From Dactylis glomerata (Eukaryota > Streptophyta > Magnoliopsida > Poales > Poaceae), in NCBI GenBank assembly GCA_007115705.1, contig QXEO01002086.1, forward strand, positions 62,001-126,000: DNA of 64,000 bases, written 5' to 3'. The translations under genes were made by a program, and so were the position numbers. Each line of letters opens with the position of its first letter. Within the stretch, counting starts at the first letter, position 1. Shown in pieces: positions 55,500-64,000 of the stretch. The notes beneath the pieces were generated by a model that made no database searches, was not told the origin of the DNA, and saw nothing but the letters and a program-made list of their open reading frames with translations.

Positions 55500-58050
55500 G
55501 GACCTTGAAAGCTTACTCTCCTACATAAAAAAGGAAAATTTAAAGTATTAAATACCAATTATGATAAATGGTAAAAATTGAAGCACTAAATAAAGAATGC
55601 ATCTAAACTTTTTTTCAACATAAAAATTGCACGCAAACAAAGGAGTAGAGGATTTTCGAGTTTCTTTTACCACTTAACATTATTACCCGGTAACATATGG
55701 TCCAAAATGCATTTGCAAACATTTTTCTTATCCACATAGACTTATTAGACTTATTTTAATCTTCATTTCTTGAGTTTTTCTTATTGGACTTATTACATGT
55801 ATGTCAGTTTTTTAAGGTCCTAACAACATATGATTCTTAACTAGGAGAAATGTTCTTCTAGCGTGCACACTATATACTCATTTCTTCATTCGAAGGGCAT
55901 TAGGCCGAACTTCATTAAGAAGGCAAAAGAGAGTTATTTATAGTTGCGCCAACCAAGTGCCGAGGGGCGGCTGAGGTAGTCGAGAACAAAAACGACACAA
56001 ACTAGACACACCACCACAGACTCACACCACTCGCAACAGGAAGAATAAGAAGAGGGACCCACAAAAAACAAACTAGAGTGCACTGATGCAACCCGCCGCC
56101 CTCCATGCACGTAGGTCTTCAACGATAATCTCAAATAGGCAGTTGGTTGTATTGATCTCCTACCCAAAAGATCCGACCATTTATCTCTTTCTAGATCCTT
56201 TAATGCACAAGGATCATGGTGAAACACATTAAAATATGATGAGGCACAATAAACCTCAATAAAACTGCATAATCCCTCTGAACCAAAATAATTGTCATGA
56301 AATGATGAAACCTACACAGTAAAACACGTCTAGATACACGTATTTTGTACCGGAGGGAGTAGCACAAAATATTGTGTATCCAAGTTTTGGTCACTAGGAT
56401 TTCAATTTCGGAGTTGGATGTTGTTTATCTTGTTTTTCATGAATATATCATGTGTTTTCATGAATAATTGCCAGTTATGTTCTAATTATGACAAAGTTTT
56501 ATATATAGTGAATAAATTGTAAAAAAACTCAGCAGGTTCCATAAACTTTTTTTGAAGTTTCACCAAGTTTGAAAAGTCATTTTAACACATTATCAAAATA
56601 TATTTAATGCCGGTCTTGTTATGAAGCTCTTTTCACTAAGAACCCAAAAAATTCAAATGGTTGATAAATTGGACTTCTGATTTAAAAGATACAAAAGTTC
56701 CAAATTTGAAAAATAGATCGATTATAGTTTGAAAAGTGAGGGAGTGTAACTGACACAACATTTATAAAATAGAAGGATAGAGAACACGGAGAAAGACGAG
56801 TGGAGATATTTGGCTCCTGGACACTAGTGATCTCACTGTTTAAAAAAAATGAAAGTCACATTCAACGAGTTTCAAAAAAAAGGAAAACATTTCTAGATGT
56901 AGTCAATGATTTATCTCACAAACATGCAAAATATCAATTTCAAATACTTTATATATTTGGCTACGCAAAAATTACAAGTATGTGGATCTGAGTAAGTATA
57001 CATTCAAATCTCCAAATCTTATCGGATTTTCTCATTTTTGTGTAGCCCACAATATAAAGAATTTCGCACAAAAAATTTGCATGCTTGTAGGTTATGTTAT
57101 TAAATATGATTTTGTTTCAAAACAACAAGATCAGTGATGCGTAAGAGCCAAAACCACTTTCCGGAGAAAGACACACTATCTATCTTGCACGGTAAAATCG
57201 CCAGGTGTGGAAGATATCGAAAGACCAGAATCCCTTCAACGCCGGTTTACACAGGATAGTGTGATTCGTGGTAGTCTTGTTCAATCGTAACAGAATTTGT
57301 GTTCAGAGGGACACGTGCACCGCATCAAGGCATGACCGGCTCAAGAACCTTCATGCTGAATTCACCTATTTCCATGACTAGTACCAATTCGACCAAACCT
57401 TGGCCATACAACTTGCTTTGAGTTTGAGGGAGTATTAGGCCTTCCACAGTGCACTGTATCTTAGCACTATATTATAGGTAATGATTTATTTTAAGAGATA
57501 ACTATCACAATGCATTGTCTATTAAGTGTTATATCTACATTAATTGATTTTGGGTACATGCATGTTTGTGATTGGGCTAGCCATACATTTTTACGAGTAA
57601 TGCTACACCTACGGACTACATGCTACGGAATTCACTTACGGATCAACGTGGAGAAATTCAGTTGGACTAGAGCCCTTAAATCACGGCAGGTGAAAAGATT
57701 AGCACCAATGAATTACATGCACATCATCCCGTAACTCAATTTCTGTAGCTTTAGCCCGTAGGTCCAGCATTACCGCATTTTTACCTAGCCGCGTCCCTCG
57801 GATAACTAGTCGCGATTTAACGTTTGGTTGAAAAGTTCAACCGTTGATCCGAAATTACCGTTTCCACATTGGACGTAGTTACCGCGCGTTATTACTGCCG
57901 CTTCGTTGGCCGGATCCTCCTAGTAATTACTAGCAAATCGCATTTCAAGCCATCCATTACGGGATGCAAATCGTCGCACGGTTATTATATAGGAGGAATT
58001 GATTGGGATTAATTGGTAAAACGGGACGTAGTGGGTCCCGCACCGCACGT
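55500..58050. other. AT-rich intergenic region
   Basis: No supported genes. A decayed Stowaway-like MITE lies at about 56269-56361 (AATCCCTCTGAACCAAAATA ... ATTTTGTACCGGAGGGAGTA). A single GAGGGAGTATTAGG end near 57425 may be another eroded remnant. Confidence 0.5.
56269..56361. mobile_element. Decayed Stowaway-type MITE
   Basis: The right end CCGGAGGGAGTA is intact, and the left end CCCTCTGAACCAAAATAA is a diverged inverted partner. About 93 bp, AT-rich interior. Confidence 0.6.
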
Positions 58051-58054
58051 CCGC

Positions 58055-58063
58055 CTATATAAA
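58055..58063 (+). promoter_or_regulatory. TATA box of a possible gene
   Basis: CTATATAAA followed by a C-rich stretch about 100 bp before a well-placed ATG (CAGCCATGG) at 58164. Confidence 0.55.
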
Positions 58064-58163
58064 CCCCTCCCGTAACGGAGCCACGGCCCGTACGTTCCCC
58101 TCCCACCTCGACCCCCGAAAGGCTCTCCCTTTGAAGAACGCCTATTGAACCGAAGAGCCAGCC

Positions 58164-61100
58164 ATGGCCGCTCGGCCTCCTGGCGATTCTCTCCTCGGTA
58201 ATTCAGAAGACTACAAGCGCATCGCAAGTTTTTACCGTGGTTGCTATGGCGATTAACCGGAATTCTTCTTTTTTTCTCAGGATTCTTGTGCAAGCGATTC
58301 ATGGATCCGCCGCGCCTCGCGCGGCCGGCTGGGACCAGGCTGCGGCGCGGCCGAGGCATAGCCCGAGCCCGGGTCAAGGCGACACGACGTAGCGGCCGCC
58401 AGCAGGATCTGGTTCGGCGCGACCCGATCCGCGCGTGGCTGAGCCCGACTCGGGTTCCGGCGCGCGCCGAGGCCACCGACCCGACGAAATGGAGGCGCGG
58501 CGCGGCGAGAGCACCCGCGCCGGACCGACCCACCAATTCCTCTTCGCCTTCAGCTCCGCGAGGGTTTATGGAACCGGAGAGGAGAGGCGCGCCGCGGCCG
58601 AGCTCGGCGAGAAGAAGAAGCAGCGGCGATCCACGGCTGCCGCCGTCCTCCGCCTCGCCCCCGCCGCCCTCCCCAACCTTCCCCGGCTGTCCTCCGCCGG
58701 TACATGCTCCGTCTCTCCCCCACCCCGATCCTTCGATTAATTCTCCATTTGAGCCGTGCCGATTCGTGGTCGAAGCAGGTTGCCCACGGTGACGAGTAGG
58801 AACCTGCGGTGAATCCTGGACTGCGACCGCCGCCGTCAGTCTCTCCTCCGCAGGTTCGTGTTGCGGCCTACGGCCCTCCTTACCTCCCTCCGGTTTTCTC
58901 CCTTGAACCTTGATTCACCAATTGAGGTTAGTAGGATTCGTCGCAGGAAACAGGCGCACTCCGGTGAAGCGGACGGCTACTTCGACGACGCGAACCTCTC
59001 GAACAAACGGTATGGGGCTGTGCTTCCCATCCTGATACCCTGCTGTGTTCTAGAACTTGTTGCTGTGTTCAGCATGTCACCTCTATTGTCCGTGTCAGCT
59101 GTTCAAGGGGTCTGATTTCCTTGTTGATCTCAATCTAATTCGACTTGAGTAGAGTACGTATTGATTCGTTACTGAATCCCGATTCCTTCTATGGCTCCTT
59201 ACTTTTGACATCTGATCCATGTTTGCTTGTTGACTATCATGAATCTGTATTGACCCGCATATGCCACTCCATAAGCTGACCAGTGACGTTTTTAGTTTGA
59301 CTCGTTTGAATGTATAATGTCAGTACTGTGCGCAGCTTATCTGTTGTCTATCATTTGGAATGCTCCTACTGCTTGATGGATGACAAGTTGGTAAAGTATT
59401 TATACTGGTTTTGATGTATGCCATAATCGGACATCTGAATTATTGTTGAGCAAATGAATATAGAATTTTGTTCAGATATAGTCTGATGCATGCCATAAAC
59501 AGTTTTGCGATGCAAAAAATATGAATAAGTATGGCTTAATGTCTGTCAGTTATTTATCTGTCTGGCTTTAGATCCTAGTAGATATAGTCTGAACTTTGTC
59601 CTTACTTTTAGGTTTCACTTTTTTTGGTTAAGGGTTTGGCTTGTTTTGTTTAAGTACTGTGTTGTGATTGGTTTCTCTTTGTGATTCTTGGCTTGTTTTA
59701 TCTGTGCTACATACTTGTTTGTTTGTTGATCTACTTTGCCATTTCTTCCATTTTTGGAAGATGATTTCATCCCTTTTTCAAGTATATGTAGTGCTAGGCT
59801 AGGAGCTAGCTATTTTCTGTCAGCTTATGAGGTATGTACTTAATTGATCAGCTAATTTATTGCTTTGACAATCAACCAAAAGTATTGAAGGCTAATTTAT
59901 GAGGGCGTAGTAAATTCATGTCTAGTTCTCTAATTTGTGCCGCATAATATGTTTTGTTTGACATACGTGGACATTTCTTCCATTTTGGGAAGATGATTTC
60001 ATCACTTATTCAAGTATATGTAGTGCTAGACTAGTTAGCTATTTTTTTGTCAGCTAATTTATTGTTGTATGACATTCAACCAAAGGGTTGAAGGTGGTAG
60101 TAAATTTATGTCGATTTCACTGTTTGGATGAGTTCTTGTTTTATTCTAATGAAATTACTGGGAGTATGTTGTTCATGAAATAGAAGTAATTTGTGCTTAT
60201 CCGAAAACTCAGTTATTTGCTCACCCTGATTTGCATACAAGAATAGTTTGAAAGATAATTTAATAGTAAAATTCTGGAAAATATATCGGCTTGAGCATAA
60301 AACTAATATGCACACCTGCTTTGATTGCAATTATGCTGACTGTTTTGATATGTCCCTCTAAGCTACTTTTATCTTGTTGTCTGCCATTTGTAGTTCTTGA
60401 ATCAAAGCAGGGATCGACCTTTGGAACGGACTACTTCGAAGATTTGAACCGCTGCACGAACTGTACGGATTTCTCCTTCTGGTCCTGAATCCTGTTGCAT
60501 TTCTAGGACTTCTTGATTTTTATCAGCTTGTCCCCAATATTGTTGTTGTCAGTTTTAGGTATCTGAATATCGTTGGACCTTTGGAACTGACTACTGTCAA
60601 TAGTGTCTTCAGTTAACATGTGGGGAGCAGAGTTCACTTGCTTCAGTCTGATGATATTTGCTCTGTGGTTGCTGCAGGATTATCATGAAAATAAATAGAC
60701 ATGCATTCCCCTCCTATTATTTGTTAAATACACTTTTTAGTTTACCTAGACACTTGGCTCATTTGTTACCCAAATACTCTATGCTGTTATAAATTGCCAT
60801 TTGTGTCTTGCTGTAAGCCTTGGCATGATTCTTATCATATGCCCTATTTGTTCCGAACCTATATTGGGACACCTGGAATGCTATTAATAGCTGATAGAAC
60901 TAATTTGCACACATGCTTTTAGTCAAATAAGCGTGGAAGTTAATTTGCACAGTGATGATCAGCATACACCAGTTGTTTGATACACACAATGTTTGATTTC
61001 TGAAGAGGCATGTCAAGAATTCGTCGAGGCAAGCTCTCTGAGCAGGTCCCTGTTGACAAGGCAACAGGGGCCTGGAAGGCTGAAACACCTGCTGAAGGTT

Positions 61101-61440
61101 TGTACCTGTTCTGAATTTTGCTGAATATTACCCCCGTTTCGAAATATAGTCCTTTTTAGATAGCTAATTAGCTCACTTTCTGTCATCATAGGTTCTAATT
61201 CTGTGAAGGAATATATATCCGTGGCTCTAGTTCGAACTGGAGAGGATGTTGTCACAGCCAATAAAACTGTGTATGTATGAACCATGTTTTTTCATTTATA
61301 TTGCTTTTGCAACCTGGAATAAGAGCTCTGGGCATTTGTAATGTAGGCTACATGTCGTGGGTGATACAAGATTTTCTGATTTCAAGCCAATGGCTTGCAA
61401 AGCTCTTGGCTTTCAGGTCTACCCGATCCGCCTCACTGTG
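58164..61440 (+). other. Possible multi-exon gene, unidentified
   Basis: ATG at 58164 opens MAARPPGDSLL, ends at a GT donor (58197|58198), and joins a CAG acceptor at 58281 as GFLCKRFMDPPRLARPAGTR; a GC-rich frame continues to 58792. Farther on, exon-like segments occur at about 58925-59010 (IRRRKQAHSGEADGYFDDAN), 60391-60488 (LESKQGSTFGTDYFEDLNRC), 61018-61100, 61192-61270 (SNSVKEYISVALVRTGEDVV) and 61349-61440. I could not join them into one frame and recognise no domain. The GC-rich first part with TATA box and T/G-rich following introns looks like a genuine grass gene 5' end. The rest may be UTR, non-coding RNA or a decayed gene. Confidence 0.35.
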
Positions 61441-61504
61441 GTCTATGCGCGCTCACAACCTAGAGGAGGTTATTGTTTACTTCCTGCAGTTTTTATTTTT
61501 TTGA

Positions 61505-62949
61505 TGGTCTTCATTTCTTGACTGGCTTGTTTTTGACTTTGTTCAGGTACTACTATGTCTGCCATCAACAATGAGGTTGCTCCACTATCGCATGACAATT
61601 TCCTGTACATAGCTCATGGCTAAACTAGCTGTGTGCAATCTGAAAAATCTACTTTGCAAAAATCTAATATTTTCAGTTGCTGTGCAGTAGTCCATTTCTC
61701 TTAGTGTAAATTGAGGTAAATGTGCACTAAATCCAGGGTTAGATGATTTGTTTTCTGGGCGGTTTTCTCTTTGTGTCGAAATTACGCAAGTTCACTTTGT
61801 GTTACTGAATGAAATGGTATGTTACCAGTTTGACGTTAATATCTGATATACTCTGCTTTCAGAATACTTGTTTTTAATTGTTTCATGTGTCTCAAATTCG
61901 AACAGCCTGAAATGATATATCTGCACTTTGCATATATTTGAATCATGCACCTGAATTGTTCGTTCAAGTCATACTTTCCATCACCCAGTATGTGCATAAT
62001 AAAATAGACGTAAGACACAACATGCATTGATTTAGTTGATCCAATATATTTGTATCACTCATTTTTGCATATAAGTAGGAGAAGAAAAATAATTCTCTCT
62101 CCGATCCATCAGGATACTTATTGTGGATCACCTCTACGGGCTCCATCTCTGACAACAACCTACCAAGCATGCATATCCATTTCTTAATACTCCCTCAAAA
62201 AGATTCGATGAGTCATTTTGCGAAAGCATCCCTATGATATTTCATTTGAAGAATAATGTACTCCCACATCTGCATTTCCTCATCTCCATGCTCTCCCAAT
62301 TTCCTCCTAACTTTGCATTTCCTCATCTCCGTGCTCTGCCAATATCCTGCCGATCCGCTGTTTCCTCCTCACCCTCCTCTCTGACCAAACCGGAATCCAT
62401 GGAGTGGAGATCAAGAGAAAAGATCCCCTTTTCATGCAAAGCGGTTGACATCCTTCTCCTTCCTGCCTCTTGTCCGCAGCTCGCTGAGCCGGCGCCGAGC
62501 CCTCTGTCTCTGTTTTGTACATCGCCGGCCTCCGCTGATTGATTTGCATTGCACCGTGAGAAAATTCATGAAGGTGGTGGTGCGTACGCTTCCCGGCGTA
62601 GGAAGCTGCTCCCCCTCCCTGTCATCCAAGCGCTTGAGCGCACTGCCGCCACCGGCTCCTCAGCAACACAACTCCCAAGGTGTGGTGCGCGGACGCCGAA
62701 GATTCAAAGCTGCCCGCACGTGGCAGGGATGGGCGACGGGGACAGTGTTGCCCGGAGCGCAGAAAAGGCCGACGCGACGCTCCCCCGGCGACGACCGGAG
62801 CTCCATGCCGCTCCCCAAGACGGTGAAGATCTCCTCGATTATGCAAGTACCTCGCGTTTGTTTTGAAATTGTACTCTATTTAGGCTTCTATCGCGTGATT
62901 GTAAGCCGTCGTCATGCGTCCTGGTGCACAGTTGAGCGATGCGTGCTTA
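61505..62949. other. Intergenic region left of the last Harbinger element
   Basis: AT-rich to about 62290, then GC-rich (62290-62860) with overlapping frames on both strands and no recognisable family. Isolated Stowaway-like ends appear near 61131 (CCCCCGTTTCGAAATATAG) and 62190 (TACTCCCTC) without partners. Confidence 0.4.
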
Positions 62950-63239
62950 GAGCATCTCTAGTGGATGGTGTATATGGAGGTGTATAGCAAATATACACTA
63001 TGGAGACTAAAAAATTGCTCCCAGCGGAGCGTGTAAAAGGGCGTGGATATTTACACGCCCTATCCACGACGGTACGAGGCATGGAAGTAAACACGCCGCA
63101 GCCACGCTCGTGCTCGTCGCCCGATCGGAGGAGCTCGCCCTCAAAATCGCCCTCCTGCAGTCCGCCCGGAGCAATCATCGGAGGAGCTCGGCCCGCCGCC
63201 CTAGCAGGTACTTTTTTTCTTCTCTTCCTCGAGCGGGAG

Positions 63240-63470
63240 CAGAGAGGCGACGGGGCTGGGATGGGAATCGGCGGCGGGGCTGGGATGCTGGGCGGCGGCG
63301 GGGCTGGGATGGGCGGCGGCGGGGTTGGGATGGGCGGCGGCGGGGTTGGGATGGGCGGCGGCGGGGCTGGGATGCTGGGCGGCGGCGGGGCTGGGATGCT
63401 GGGCGGCGGCGGGGTTGGGATGGGCGGCGGCGGGGTTGGGATGGGCGGCGGCGGGGCTGAGATCGGCATC
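63240..63470 (+). repeat. G-rich minisatellite near the Harbinger left end
   Basis: Tandem units of GGCGGCGGCGGGG(C/T)TGGGATG, about 21-24 bp, sometimes with CTG inserted, giving long frames in several phases (GGGGAGM-type on plus, PAPPPP-type on minus). Strand asymmetry in G makes quadruplex formation plausible. Confidence 0.85.
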
Positions 63471-63605
63471 GGGCCTGTGCTGGGACGGCGATTGGGCGGT
63501 GCTGGCGGGGACGGGGCACGGGGACGGGGCGCGGGGAGGGGGCCTGTTTTGGTACTGATATATGTCTATATCTGTCTCCTTTTTGTTTCAGTTTCAGATT
63601 TGGTA

Positions 63606-63881
63606 ATGGAAAATCATAGTTATGCAAGCGCTTCGAAGAGGCAAAAAAAATTCAGCAAGGCTGAAGACTTAACTTTGTGTGATGCATACCTCGAGATAAC
63701 TCAAGATCCAATCACAGGAGTCGACCAATCTCGTGATTGTTATTGGAAAAGAATAAATGCTTACTTCCATGCCAACAAGACTGAAGACTCGGATAGAACA
63801 GTAGGTTCTCTTCAACATCGTTGGGCTTATATTCAAGAACACGTGAATAAGTTTTGTGCATGTTGCTCAGATTATGAGTAG
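63606..63881 (+). pseudogene. Harbinger ORF1 (SANT/Myb-like DNA-binding protein), frameshifted
   Basis: MENHSYASASKRQKKFSKAE, then DLTLCDAYLEITQDPITGVD, QSRDCYWKRINAYFHANKT and LQHRWAYIQEHVNKFC match the trihelix-like ORF1 proteins of PIF-Harbinger elements, which often carry misleading database names such as glutathione S-transferase T3-like. ORF1 helps bring transposase to element ends. A stop follows DYE at 63881, but the next frame continues SRNQSGMTQEDK, the normal family continuation, so a one-base frameshift lies near 63877. A short upstream exon is possible. The partner transposase would be to the right. Confidence 0.75.
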
Positions 63882-64000
63882 AAACCAAAGTGGGATGACA
63901 CAGGAGGATAAGGTAATACATATGTTTTTGCATGGTATGATCAGGTTATGTTCAAACCATTGTTGTACTAATGCATATGTATCAATGCAGCTAGCTCATG

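Larger units (their letters stand above)
62950..64000 (+). mobile_element. PIF-Harbinger element, left part (continues beyond window)
   Basis: TIR-like GAGCATCTCTAGTGGATGG follows TTA at 62947-62949 and matches the ends of the two other Harbinger elements in this window. It contains an ORF1-type gene at 63606-63881. The right end is not in the window. Confidence 0.75.

Noticed and set aside
61131..61175. Single Stowaway-like end (CCCCCGTTTCGAAATATAG)
   Set aside because: No inverted partner or TA-flanked second end within a plausible distance.
62912..63627. Proline-rich 150-185 codon frames on the minus strand
   Set aside because: Created by the G-rich minisatellite of the Harbinger element.

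Overview
The window is nuclear DNA of a grass, most probably a Triticeae species (wheat, Aegilops or barley relative). It has intron-containing plant genes (histones, a wall-associated kinase, nuclear-encoded chloroplast ATP synthase b') diluted by nested transposable elements of typical cereal type: Stowaway/mariner, PIF-Harbinger, Helitron, a small non-autonomous LTR element, a large-LTR retrotransposon, LINE and CACTA remnants. There is no prokaryotic gene organisation. Every identity below comes from reading translations and motifs; no search was run.

Layout. 1-4190: decayed intron-containing SIN3-like co-repressor pseudogene (+) holding a Stowaway MITE. 4470-4897: LINE 3' tail. 5437-20954: one wall-associated-kinase gene (-), with ectodomain exons at 19432-20954 and kinase exon at 5437-6642. 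The intron between them holds a Helitron (6727-19406), which is itself split by a four-unit tandem array of a ~2.6 kb LTR element (7071-17398, target duplication ACCAG). 21497-22745: inverted WAK fragment, short tandem repeats and the 3' end of an LTR element that truncated a histone H2A copy.

22746-38708: a histone/RNA-binding-protein neighbourhood carrying a tandem segmental duplication. Copy A (22746 to about 33925) has a dead H2A and a dead RRM gene and was hit by a MITE-like insert, a Harbinger element and a 5 kb mariner. Copy B (33910-37800) has an intact H2A and an apparently intact RRM gene; histone H2B follows at 38256-38708. The duplication joint appears to have given the surviving H2A a new C-terminus. 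The mariner encodes a DD39D transposase and also carries an intron-containing fragment of a host RanBP1 gene, which is uncommon cargo for this superfamily.

39557-42485: hAT-type MITE, CACTA-type protein remnant and LINE remnant. 43213-43839: intact single-exon gene for chloroplast ATP synthase subunit b'. 44397-55496: one Harbinger element whose transposase gene is cut twice, by a 7 kb LTR retrotransposon (target duplication AGAAC) and by a 2.1 kb TG...CA insert rich in tandem repeats (target duplication ACGGA). 58055 to about 61440: a possible unidentified host gene. 62950-64000: left part of a further Harbinger element with a SANT/Myb-like ORF1, running off the window.

Genes likely functional from sequence alone: H2A, the RRM protein, H2B, ATP synthase b' and possibly the mariner transposase. 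The WAK gene is complete in domains but has a one-base frameshift in an A homopolymer and about 12.7 kb of intronic insertion.
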